Shown: in pieces, positions 1-7,888 of the stretch
Layout of the letters: the number at the start of each line of letters is the position of its first letter
Numbering within the stretch: position 1 is the stretch's first letter
NCBI GenBank assembly: GCA_021819135.1
Contig: JAKASE010000001.1
Span: 139,375 to 203,374 of the forward strand
Reading direction: 5' to 3'
DNA length: 64,000 nucleotides
Source of the DNA: Thermoplasmata archaeon
GTDB taxonomy: Archaea; Thermoplasmatota; Thermoplasmata; Lutacidiplasmatales; UBA184
Made by a program: the position numbers and the translations under genes
The notes under the pieces: generated by a model
What the model was told of the DNA's origin: nothing
The model's database searches: none
What the model saw: the letters and a program-made list of their open reading frames with translations, nothing else

Positions 1-1460
1 TTCGCGTCGGGCTCGAAGGGAACCGGGAGGCCTACCGTGAACGGCGGTTCGGGCGTGTGGGGTCGGAGATGGCCGGTCTTCACATCGAGCACGCCGTTCT
101 CGACGACCACCTCCCAGGGAGGATTGACCTCGGAACGCTCGCGATACGATCGGTCGCGCACGGTCGCGACGACCTCGTGGAGGAAGGCGGTCGATGCGGT
201 CTTGGCCTGCTCCGCGAAGCGCTCGCGGACCCACTGCGCGACGAACGTGTCCGCCTCGAGGATGTAGAACCCACGCTCCTCGGAGTAGATGCGGAGCTCC
301 CGCGAATCGCGGAGCGACAGGAACCGGCGCTCCTCGAGCAGCCGATCCTCGAACTCAGCGCGGTTCGGGACGACTTCTTCGGTTCCGTCAGGCCGGGTCC
401 TTCGGATCCACAGGTCCCGGGCCGCCGTTCCCTCCCGGCGAAGTATTCCGAGCAGTTCTTCGCCCAAGCTCTCGACCCCAGCCTCCTGGAGCCAATAGCC
501 CACACCGACGCGCTTCGGCTCGAGTCGGAACGTGTAGGGGATCTTCTTCTCCCGGTCGAGCGAATCCCGGTCCCCGGCGGTCACGGCGATCCGTTGGATG
601 AGCGCCCGTGCTCCTGTCTCGTCCAGCCGAAGATACTTCCTCGCGAACCCGGCGATCGCTTTCGTCAGTTGCCATCGTACGCCGGGCTTCCAGTGCGGCG
701 ACACCGCCCGAACCACCTGCTCTTCGATACCGGAAAGGTCTTCTCGGAGCGGAGCCGGCTCAGGATCGTTCGGTGACCACAGCGCGCGAAGATCGGTCGG
801 GCAGGGCGGAAGTTCTGCGATCGGAGGGAGCGGACGCTCCCAGGTGTAAGGAACACCGGACGGATGGATCGAAGGTGGGATCAGAGCGTACTTGTTGTGG
901 ACGTGCAACTCCATCGTCCCCGCCGCAGTCTCGGTGTTCGGGAGATTGGACCACCCATCACCCCCACGGAAGTACCAGTGCCCCCCGCGACGCGAGCGCA
1001 CGTTCGGTGCCCCGTATCGCCGCGTCGCCCACTCGGTGGCGGCCTCGTCGTTGGTGATCAGGATGCAGATCTCACCACGTGCGCCCACCGCGACGTTCCC
1101 TCCCGTCGTGATGTCGTATGGATCGGTCCGCTCCGTCCAACCTTCGGGGGGCGGCTCCTTGCGTTGGGCGGGAAGCGGGAGCAGGAAGTACCCTCCCTTA
1201 CGAAGGTCAGCGAGGTTGCCCGGCGGTGGGGCCGGTCTCGGGATGTCCCCAGACGCCCCGGTCCCGATGTACGCGGAGATCCCGACCGGGACCGCGATGA
1301 ACGAGCTCGTGTGAACGATGGTCGGGGTCTGGTACCAGATGACCACGTTCGTGCGCGCGAAGGTCGGGTTGTTGTACGCGACGATTGGGATGCTGAGCGC
1401 GGTGGCGACGGCGATCAGCGCCACGATCACGATGACGAGGGCCGGGATGGCGGTCTTCAC
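1..1460 (-). CDS. Primase-polymerase with D5-type domain, C-terminus outside window
   Basis: Replication protein of a plasmid or virus type. The reading frame runs from GTG at 1460 to the window start with no stop (about 486 residues seen). Residues 90-210 match a bifunctional primase/polymerase domain: a GYFLLPL start, RGGHWYFR near 158-165, and PPSIHPSGVPYTW near 195-207. Residues about 430-486 resemble the N-terminus of D5 helicases (NGVLDVKTGHLRPHTPEPPF). Two things are odd. Residues 1-80 form an extension with a strongly hydrophobic stretch at about 5-28. The usual acidic pair of motif I reads ILITND, so catalytic acids may be changed. The GTG start overlaps the stop of the upstream gene (GTGA), which supports it. 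Family call is good; activity is uncertain. Confidence 0.8.
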   Translation of the reverse strand, partial: MKTAIPALVIVIVALIAVATALSIPIVAYNNPTFARTNVVIWYQTPTIVHTSSFIAVPVGISAYIGTGASGDIPRPAPPPGNLADLRKGGYFLLPLPAQRKEPPPEGWTERTDPYDITTGGNVAVGARGEICILITNDEAATEWATRRYGAPNVRSRRGGHWYFRGGDGWSNLPNTETAAGTMELHVHNKYALIPPSIHPSGVPYTWERPLPPIAELPPCPTDLRALWSPNDPEPAPLREDLSGIEEQVVRAVSPHWKPGVRWQLTKAIAGFARKYLRLDETGARALIQRIAVTAGDRDSLDREKKIPYTFRLEPKRVGVGYWLQEAGVESLGEELLGILRREGTAARDLWIRRTRPDGTEEVVPNRAEFEDRLLEERRFLSLRDSRELRIYSEERGFYILEADTFVAQWVRERFAEQAKTASTAFLHEVVATVRDRSYRERSEVNPPWEVVVENGVLDVKTGHLRPHTPEPPFTVGLPVPFEPDA

Positions 1461-1660
1461 AGCCCCCTCCGCTGGAGTTTCGGAACGTAGACCAGATGCA
1501 GGGTCCTCTCGACGAGCTCGTCCATGCAGCGGAGGCACCATGCCGCCCCGGTGACGGGATCCCGGTAGCTCGAGTAGTCCGGGTTCAGCGCACGGCGGCA
1601 GCCTTCGCAGCGGGTCCCCGGTGGTGGGGGCGGCTCAAGCCTACGCGGAGATGTCGGCAT
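1457..1660 (-). CDS. Small zinc-ribbon protein
   Basis: A 67-residue protein with two CxxC knuckles (CEGC near residue 18 and CLRC near residue 42), typical of a small zinc ribbon. It is the third gene of the element operon: it overlaps the preceding gene by 20 bases and its stop overlaps the GTG start of the primase-polymerase gene by 4 bases. A role as nucleic-acid-binding accessory to replication is inference from position only. Confidence 0.65.
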   Translation of the reverse strand: MPTSPRRLEPPPPPGTRCEGCRRALNPDYSSYRDPVTGAAWCLRCMDELVERTLHLVYVPKLQRRGL

Positions 1661-1793
1661 CGCTGTCAGTCTCCTCTGTCCGGCCCACTTCGGCTCCCCC
1701 GGGGCTCGAGCCTCGCCTCTTCGACGTGTCGAGCCGCTCGGCCTCGGCCAGGATGGCCCGGTAGGCGAGGACTAGCCGGGGCGTCTCGGTCAT
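1641..1793 (-). CDS. 50-residue protein of the element operon
   Basis: Starts MTETPRLVLAYRAILAEAER, with a short amphipathic helix and an acidic C-terminus (EETDSDAD). No family recognised. The ATG overlaps the stop of the AbrB-type gene by 4 bases (ATGA), and the 3' end overlaps the zinc-ribbon gene, so the reading is supported by the tight operon packing rather than by homology. Confidence 0.5.
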   Translation of the reverse strand: MTETPRLVLAYRAILAEAERLDTSKRRGSSPGGAEVGRTEETDSDADISA

Positions 1794-1993
1794 AGAAGGC
1801 CCCCGGCCGCTTCGATCAGTCGGTCCGCGTCCCGTTCCTTGCCGGGGGGAACGACCAGCAGAAGCGTCCCGTAGCGGACCTCGACCCAACTGCCGCGTTC
1901 GACTCCGGCGCCGCGGCACCAATCGGGGGGAAGGACGATCACGCGGCTGACCGGGCCGGTGCGATTGACGCGTCGCAATACTTTGGCCGGCAT
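1790..1993 (-). CDS. AbrB/SpoVT-type transcriptional regulator
   Basis: A 67-residue protein. Residues about 12-48 (SRVIVLPPDWCRGAGVERG, then a VEVRYGTLLLVVPP strand pair) match the swapped-hairpin AbrB DNA-binding fold, which binds DNA as a dimer. The ATG at 1993 fits the family length; an in-frame extension to 2086 is not needed. It is first in the operon that ends with the replication gene, and a perfect palindrome lies about 60-75 bases upstream. Autoregulation and copy or replication control are inferred, as for AbrB-like regulators of archaeal mobile elements. Confidence 0.72.
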   Translation of the reverse strand: MPAKVLRRVNRTGPVSRVIVLPPDWCRGAGVERGSWVEVRYGTLLLVVPPGKERDADRLIEAAGGLL

Positions 1994-2054
1994 ACACCCG
2001 AAAGTACGCACCCTGTCCGGCGCGCCCGAGGTCGTGACGTGAAATGCGGGTCGA

Positions 2055-2070
2055 ATAAGTCGCGACTTAT
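2055..2070. promoter_or_regulatory. Perfect 16-bp palindrome, candidate operator
   Basis: The sequence ATAAGTCGCGACTTAT is identical to its reverse complement. It lies between the leftward element operon (start 1993) and the rightward gene at 2150, in the most AT-rich part of the region. Binding by the AbrB-type regulator is inference. Confidence 0.55.
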
Positions 2071-2121
2071 GGCGGGTCGACGCCAATCGCTAACAGTCGT
2101 TACATCTGTGCGCGATTTGTC

Positions 2122-2128
2122 CATATAG
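2122..2128 (+). promoter_or_regulatory. TATA box for the gene at 2150
   Basis: CATATAG about 25 bases before the ATG at 2150, the spacing expected for a leaderless archaeal transcript. Confidence 0.5.
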
Positions 2129-2149
2129 AACGCGCATCATATTCGACGT

Positions 2150-2668
2150 ATGCCACGGAAGCTTGGTGACGGGTGGCTGACCCGCGCCGAGATTCGGTCG
2201 ATCCGGAGATTGCTCTGCCTCGCCGAGAAGATCGCCGGCCCTGTCGACAACGGGAGGCTCGACGATGCGATGTGCCGGCTGGCTCGGGGCGAGCTCACCG
2301 GACTCGAGGGTCGAGTGTCGGCCGAGGCAGGCGCAGCCTACGACAAGTGGACCCGACTCTGCGACAATCGAGCGACTCGATGCGCATGGATCGGGGACAA
2401 CCGCGAGCTACCCTCGCTCGTCGCGATCCGCCGGCGGGAGGCCCGGATTCTGAAACAGGCCGAGGTGGAGCGGCTGGCTTACCGTCGGGGCGTGGATGCT
2501 GGGGAGGCATTCGGAAGTGAGTTCGCCTTCATCCTGCTCGAACGAGAACGGCAGAAGTGGCAGCCACCGGGACAGGACGCGGGACTCGACGAAGGGCGGG
2601 TCGACGCTTTGGGCAAGGAGAAGACGCGATTCACTGACGTGCGTGAATCCGTCCAAGCAACCGGCTGA
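2150..2668 (+). CDS. Hypothetical protein of the integrated element
   Basis: A 172-residue soluble protein rich in Arg and Glu, mostly helical in appearance (RRLLCLAEKIAG, RREARILKQAEVERLAYRRG). No known domain recognised. It is divergent from the primase-polymerase operon and shares its intergenic region and palindrome. Base composition is a little less GC-rich than the chromosomal genes further right, in keeping with an acquired element. A regulator or DNA-binding role cannot be shown from sequence. Confidence 0.55.
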   Translation: MPRKLGDGWLTRAEIRSIRRLLCLAEKIAGPVDNGRLDDAMCRLARGELTGLEGRVSAEAGAAYDKWTRLCDNRATRCAWIGDNRELPSLVAIRRREARILKQAEVERLAYRRGVDAGEAFGSEFAFILLERERQKWQPPGQDAGLDEGRVDALGKEKTRFTDVRESVQATG

Positions 2669-2955
2669 ACATCTTCCGGTCGAGCAAGACGAGCCTCGAG
2701 CGGAACAACGGCTTTGAACCCATAGCTCAAACCCCTCCAGTGGCTTCTCTTCTCGTCGATCTGGCGAACCGTCAATTCGCGAAGGAGCGGGGCCCGCCGG
2801 AACGAAACCCCCCTGTAGATCAAGGCCGTCGGCTCGAAAGGGTCCCTCATGCGAGCCAGTGAGCGAAGAAAGTCCAAGGCACCGGGATCGGCCGACGGAG
2901 AGGCCGAGAGGGACGATCGGTCCGCCCGGCTACAGACGGTATCCTACAGGCATAC
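2669..2955. other. No confident gene, likely element edge
   Basis: This 287-base stretch is open on the minus strand (an ATG frame from 2877 running leftward into the antisense of the 2150 gene), but that frame has no recognisable motif. I see no tRNA, terminal repeat or attachment-site pair here. Confidence 0.3.
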
Positions 2956-3432
2956 TTAGTCTGCGGGCGTCGAGTAAACGTACCACCCCTGGACGCCCGC
3001 AATGGCTGTGAAGTTCGCGGAGCAGATGGGGGCCGGGCAATTGGCGTACGTAATCGAGACGGTGAATGACGAGTTATCCGCCGTCCAAGCACAGGATCCG
3101 AAGTAGGCGGGACCCTCCTCGCAGCCGACCAATGAGCTAATCGACGTATTGTGACCCGCATATGCAAGAATCGTAATGCCCCCACCGAAACCGGTAGCCC
3201 AACTGAACCCAATCAGCGCTCCCACAGGGACTCCGGACTCGGTGAAGTTCCGAAGACTGATGATCGTCGAGTGGTTCACTACCTTCGCGTAGGATCCGCC
3301 CTGGAACGTTACGATGTGCTCGATAGGCGCGCCATAGACCCCGACGAACGCGAGACTAACGAACGCGAGGGCAACTCCGAGAACCACGACGGTCGTGAGG
3401 AAGATCCGCATGTCGAGAAGGATTCGCCGCAC
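2956..3432 (-). CDS. Membrane-anchored extracellular protein, unknown function
   Basis: 158 residues. An N-terminal transmembrane anchor (residues about 8-32, FLTTVVVLGVALAFVSLAF) is followed by an extracellular domain with NxS/T sequons and four cysteines (CEEG, CAW, CPAPIC) that could form disulfides. GTG at 3432 follows a GAAAGGTG stretch; ATG at 3411 is an alternative start that keeps the anchor. No family recognised; it resembles the other small surface proteins of this window in build. Confidence 0.65.
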   Translation of the reverse strand: MRRILLDMRIFLTTVVVLGVALAFVSLAFVGVYGAPIEHIVTFQGGSYAKVVNHSTIISLRNFTESGVPVGALIGFSWATGFGGGITILAYAGHNTSISSLVGCEEGPAYFGSCAWTADNSSFTVSITYANCPAPICSANFTAIAGVQGWYVYSTPAD

Positions 3433-3575
3433 CTTTCACTGCCCCAGGGGGGCATATTCAGCGCCGGCGCCCAAGGTCATTCCTTCGTCAAGGCGACTGA
3501 ACTAGGACTGGCACGAGGGAACTCCGGGGTCCGAAAGGATAGCGGTGAATCTATCCGACCCCGGCTCGGGCGGCG

Positions 3576-4164
3576 GATCCCGACCCGGGGGGACTTTCGC
3601 CGCCATTCTTCTGGAACGTCGAGGTGACCGGGGATCGGCCGTATCTGAAGGACGTGCTGTTCTTCACCGAGAAGGTCGAAGGGACATGGGAGGCCTACGC
3701 CGCGAAGAACCCCGATGCCGCGAGGATCCAGCAGAGCACCTTCGAGACCCACCCGAACACCGCGAGCCGGATCGCGGCGGCGTCGCTGGCGGTGGACGAT
3801 CTTGAGCGAGCGAAGGCGAGCTACTCCTCGATAGGCTTGACGCCCCGCCCGGAGAGAACCCTCCCACTGATCGATGCTCGTGTGTCCGAAGTTCCTCTGG
3901 GCACCGGTTCGTTGATGCTCGCCCAGTTCGGCGTCCTCTCGGGGCCCTCTCGAGGACCTCCTATCTCGGGTCAAGGAACCGTGCGCGATGATGGGGGCCA
4001 GCGTGGAGGTGGCGAGCCTCTCGGCGGCGCGGAGCCAAATGACGACCCTTGCAGGCCCTCGCGAGAGCCACACGAGCGGATGGTTCGGGAAGAACGTGGT
4101 GGTTCCCATGGGCTCCGCTCATGGGCCCTGGATCGAGACGTTCGAACGCCGAGCGGCGCGCTGA
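3576..4164 (+). pseudogene. Frameshifted VOC/glyoxalase-like gene
   Basis: The first part (about 3590-3945) reads PPFFWNVEVTGDRPYLKDV, then RIAAASLAVDDLERAKASY, a typical start of a VOC-superfamily module. Near 3945 the reading continues only in the +1 frame (LEDLLSRVKEPCAMMG, later VVVPMGSAHGPWIETFE) to a TGA at 4162-4164. A clear start codon is missing. Known VOC proteins bind metal and act as lyases or dioxygenases; this copy appears broken by a one-base change and by loss of its 5' end, or by a sequencing error. Confidence 0.5.
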
Positions 4165-4232
4165 GGACTGCCACGATTCCGAGAGACCGGGAAGTCACCC
4201 ACCAAGCGTTACCGTAGTGGATAGCCTCCGCC

Positions 4233-7199
4233 CTAGCGGCGCCGAGACCGTGCCACCCCGGCGACCGAGACAATCGTCGCGACTGCGACGATCGCTACCC
4301 CGATAGTGAGGTATGTCCACGGGAAGGACGAGGAACCGGAAGTTGTCGAGCTCGTCGCAAAGAGGATGGATTGGCTTAGGGCGAACCCATTCACCGTCAC
4401 GGTACCCGAAATCGGTGAGGTCGTGTAGCCGGAGACCGACCCGACCGTGAAGGAGTAGCCGCCATTCGGTTCGGAGTAGGTGATCGTCGCGGTCGTCGAG
4501 AAGTGGGTCTGCCCGTTCAGGGTAATCGACCACGATGTCCCGCCCGGAAGCCCCGTCTCCACGAACGTCACCACATACGTCGTCTGCGTGAACGCGATCC
4601 CCTCCGAGACCGATATCCCGTCCACCGTAAGCGTGCCGCTCCCGGGACTCGGTTGCCAACCCGAAGAACTCACCCCGTACGCATACGTGCCGTTCGACTC
4701 GTTGAACGTGATCGTCGAGGTCGTCGAGGAGAGGGACTGGCCATTCAACGTCACGGACCAGATCGCTCCCGCCGGAAGACCGCTCTCCGTGAACGTCACC
4801 GCATACGTCGACGGCGTGACCGCCGTGAACGCAATCGTCTGGTTCACCGCGCCCCCGTCCACCGTCACGCTCCCTGACATCGGCGACGCCGTGTAGCCCC
4901 ACACCGGGCCCGCCGAGTATGCATACGTCCCGTTCGGCTCGGGGAACGTGATCGTCAGGCTCGTTGTCGTGTGGGTCTGCCCGTTCAGGGTGATCGACCA
5001 CGAAGTCCCGCTCGGCAATCCCGTCTCAGTGTACGCCACCGGATACGCGGTGGGCACTGCGGCGAACCTCGCTCGGACGATCCCCTCTCCATACGTGGAT
5101 GCGTAAAGATACGGGCCGGACCAGGCGACATCCGATACCCAAAGAGGGGTGATATTGCCGGAAATGTCCACCCAGTTCTGCCCGAGATTCGTGCTTTCGT
5201 ACACCCCATCATCCGTGGCCAATGCAACGGCGCTTCCACTTGAATTGAACGCGAGGTTCCACAAGGCCCATGGGCTGGTATTGGTGGGATACGAAGGGAG
5301 ACCATTGCCTGCGGCCCCAAACGTTTGGCAGCCATCGGTACTGCTGTAGACCGACTCCGGCCCGGAACCGGTGGCGACGAGCAGGTCCGAGGTATTGTGC
5401 GGCTCGATCGCCACAGAAAGGACGGGTTGGGTGGAGGCAAGGCCGCACGGGCTCCAGTTCGCACCCCCGTCGTGAGTGACGTAGAGCGTGTCAGAGTCTC
5501 CTACGTACATGGTCTGATTGTCCGCGGGAGCGACAGCGATCACGGTCGGGCTTGAAAAACTCCAGGACAGCGGTGCGAAGTCTCGGCCACCGTTCATACT
5601 CGTAAACACGCCGTTCTTGGCAGCAACGTACAGATGAGTGCTTGCGTTCGGATCAAACGCGATGAGCTGTTCTGTTCCCTGAGAGTTGTAGCCGAGCGAC
5701 GCCGAGCTTGGATGGAATGTGTATCCACCGTCCGAGGAGTACTGGAAGCCCGCGGTCGTGAACACATACGCCCACGATGAGTTCAGGGGATTGATCGCCG
5801 CGACCCCGTCCTCTCCGACCGGTGGCGAAGGTTGCCTGAGTTGATTCCACCCGGTCCCGTCGTCGAACGAGATTATCGGGCTGAAGTCCTGGACCGTGGT
5901 GAGGATCGTCGTGCCCGAGACGGCGAATCCTGTCAACAGCGAAGCATCGACGGGCCCAGTGAGCCCTACCCAGGCGGCGCCCATTCCGAGAAAGAGCCCT
6001 TGATCACTCCCGATCAGGAGTGACCCATTCGGAAGAGGGACGATGAGACGTACGTCGACCGTCAGCGAAAGCTGTTGGAAAGTGCTGCCGTTATCTTTCG
6101 ATTCGAAGAGAGCCCCATCGGCTCCCACGAACAGGATAGGAGTCGAAGGGGCAGTGGTGCTCTCGTTGAACGCCACGTACTGGGCACCCGCTCCATAGAC
6201 GTACGACGAGAGCACGCTCCAGCTCTTGCCTGCGTCCTCAGAGACGTAAGTGTCGGGGTTCAGATACCCACGCCACTCGACCACGATGACATGCTCAGGG
6301 TCGGTGGGATCGACGGCGATACTCCACACCGACGTTCCGTTCGTAGGGTCCGTAGCCCTCCACCCCGCGGTGCCGGACACGTTTACGAGTACGGTCCCGT
6401 TGTCGAGTCCCGCGTAGAGTAGGCCCGAAACCCCCTCGAGGACACGAACCGGGTTGGAAGTAGGCAGGGTGAACGACCAAGAGGCCCCACCGTTCGTGGA
6501 CTTCGCGATGCCCCCGTCGGTCGCAGCCCAAAGGGTGGAACCCAGCTGAAGGAAGCCACTTGTCACATACGGGAAGACCAAGGACCAGTTCAGCCCGCCG
6601 TTCGTACTCCGGTAGAGCCCTCCGGTGGAGAGTCCGCCATCGTACCAGGTCCCTGCCACTAGGACGGAGGGGTTCGCGGGGTCCAGCCAAAGAGCATCAA
6701 CGATTGGGTCTGCTAGGCCTCGGTCCAATGGCACCCACGTACTCCCCCCGTTCGTAGTGCCCCACACCCCCGATTGCGCCCCGGGTCCCGAGTTACCGGG
6801 GCCGGTCCCACCGCCTACGAACATGACTTCGGGATCGGACGGGTCCACGGCCACGGCTTGTATCTTGCCGGAGGCCAGGGCCCCCGAGATGCCTGATGCG
6901 TTGGGTATCTGGGTCGGACCTATGGGTACCCACGAACTCCATGGAGAGGGACTCCCGGGTTTCGCCGCAAGGGACTCTGGTAATCCCCCGGTTGCATGCT
7001 TCGACTTGGGGGGGGCCGCTCCGGACCGCAAGTCCCCCGTTAGGGGCAATGCTCCAAGTTTGGGTGCTGGTGGGCTCGGCGCCCGAGTCCTTTGGGTGGC
7101 AGGATGCACCCCAACCAGAGCCCCACTAGGCACCGCCAACACCGCGACTAGAATCACGGCGAAGCCCAGCCGCACCCACCGCCCGCGTCGAGGGGTCAT
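4233..7199 (-). CDS. Large secreted BNR-repeat surface protein
   Basis: About 988 residues from the ATG at 7199. An N-terminal signal or anchor segment (LGFAVILVAVLAVPSGALV) leads into a long beta-propeller built of Asp-box/BNR repeats (TNGGSTW, TNGGLNW, DAGKSWS, MNGGRDF, DGGANWS, NLGQNW), as in sialidase and Vps10-like proteins. Three tandem copies of an ~80-residue beta domain follow, then a C-terminal transmembrane helix (TYLTIGVAIVAVATIVSVAGV) and an Arg-rich tail. This layout fits a cell-surface glycan-binding or structural protein facing outward. No catalytic motif was recognised. In-frame ATGs at 7235 and a start at 7268 are possible, but 7199 best fits the signal. Confidence 0.85.
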   Translation of the reverse strand: MTPRRGRWVRLGFAVILVAVLAVPSGALVGVHPATQRTRAPSPPAPKLGALPLTGDLRSGAAPPKSKHATGGLPESLAAKPGSPSPWSSWVPIGPTQIPNASGISGALASGKIQAVAVDPSDPEVMFVGGGTGPGNSGPGAQSGVWGTTNGGSTWVPLDRGLADPIVDALWLDPANPSVLVAGTWYDGGLSTGGLYRSTNGGLNWSLVFPYVTSGFLQLGSTLWAATDGGIAKSTNGGASWSFTLPTSNPVRVLEGVSGLLYAGLDNGTVLVNVSGTAGWRATDPTNGTSVWSIAVDPTDPEHVIVVEWRGYLNPDTYVSEDAGKSWSVLSSYVYGAGAQYVAFNESTTAPSTPILFVGADGALFESKDNGSTFQQLSLTVDVRLIVPLPNGSLLIGSDQGLFLGMGAAWVGLTGPVDASLLTGFAVSGTTILTTVQDFSPIISFDDGTGWNQLRQPSPPVGEDGVAAINPLNSSWAYVFTTAGFQYSSDGGYTFHPSSASLGYNSQGTEQLIAFDPNASTHLYVAAKNGVFTSMNGGRDFAPLSWSFSSPTVIAVAPADNQTMYVGDSDTLYVTHDGGANWSPCGLASTQPVLSVAIEPHNTSDLLVATGSGPESVYSSTDGCQTFGAAGNGLPSYPTNTSPWALWNLAFNSSGSAVALATDDGVYESTNLGQNWVDISGNITPLWVSDVAWSGPYLYASTYGEGIVRARFAAVPTAYPVAYTETGLPSGTSWSITLNGQTHTTTSLTITFPEPNGTYAYSAGPVWGYTASPMSGSVTVDGGAVNQTIAFTAVTPSTYAVTFTESGLPAGAIWSVTLNGQSLSSTTSTITFNESNGTYAYGVSSSGWQPSPGSGTLTVDGISVSEGIAFTQTTYVVTFVETGLPGGTSWSITLNGQTHFSTTATITYSEPNGGYSFTVGSVSGYTTSPISGTVTVNGFALSQSILFATSSTTSGSSSFPWTYLTIGVAIVAVATIVSVAGVARSRRR
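4360..5056 (-). repeat. Three tandem surface-protein domains
   Basis: Three consecutive repeats of about 75-80 residues inside the BNR protein. Each begins with a Y-x-V-x-(F/Y) strand and the core ETGLPSGTSWSITLNGQ or a close variant, contains an EPNGTYAY-like turn, and ends with SGxVTVxG plus a hydrophobic strand. Copies differ at many third positions, so the duplication is not recent. Confidence 0.8.
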
Positions 7200-7888
7200 G
7201 AGACCCGCGAACGGTCTCTCATGGCTAAAGAACATGTGCGGTCTCGGCCGACGAAGCCTTGCCCACACTACCTGTCTTGTACGGACCCCTGGAGAACCGT
7301 GAAGCCACTACCCGGTTCGTAGAATGGAACCCTTCGTTCGAGTCCTCTCCGCGGTTCCCTTTCCGTGAACGGGAGCGGACTTCATCAGAGCAGGAGCGCG
7401 GCGCTCACGGAACTGGTCCGATGGCGCGGACAGACTGCCACCACTCCGCTGGGTCATTCAGATGACGACGGTGGGTCCAGGAACGCACGAGGTGCGCTCT
7501 GATCGGGACCGAAGCGTGCCCCGTCTTTGTCGATGAATCGGGAACGATGGTTCTCTCTCAGACTCTCCGCCGGAGAAGGGACGGTGTGTGGGAGATCGAC
7601 CGGATCTACCCGATCAGGCGGATGCGAAGGACCGGACCTTTGCGTTCCGAAGGCCCTCCTCCCATCGATGCTTGCCGCACCGGAGGAGCCGTGCAGATGG
7701 GAGACCTTCGGGGCGCTCGAATCCCTGAGTCGCTCTCTCCCCGGGTAAGGCCTCCGGCCGTGGCAAGCCGGTCCCCCCTGGAGAGGGATGTGGGAGTCGT
7801 GACGATATGGCCCGGGTGATCGGCCGCACGTTACCGATTCCGGTACCGCCAGCATCATGAGTGAGCGGGTCTAGGCCTGCCGCGGACG
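7200..7888. other. Long intergenic region without a supported gene
   Basis: About 690 bases. Short open frames exist on both strands (for example 7454-7858 minus and 7547-7819 plus), but none shows a motif, a good start context or protein-like composition. No repeat or RNA gene was seen. It holds the divergent promoters of the BNR protein and the aminopeptidase. Confidence 0.4.

Noticed and set aside
1641..2700. Attachment-site repeats of the inserted element
   Set aside because: No direct repeat pair or tRNA end was visible on the right side, and the left side is outside the window.
2479..2877. Minus-strand frame of 132 residues at the element edge
   Set aside because: The first half looks weakly protein-like, but the rest is antisense to the gene at 2150 and no known motif is present.
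7454..7858. Minus-strand frame of 134 residues in the 7.2-7.9 kb gap
   Set aside because: No motif, Pro/Arg/Ser-rich, and lies where the promoters of flanking genes should be.
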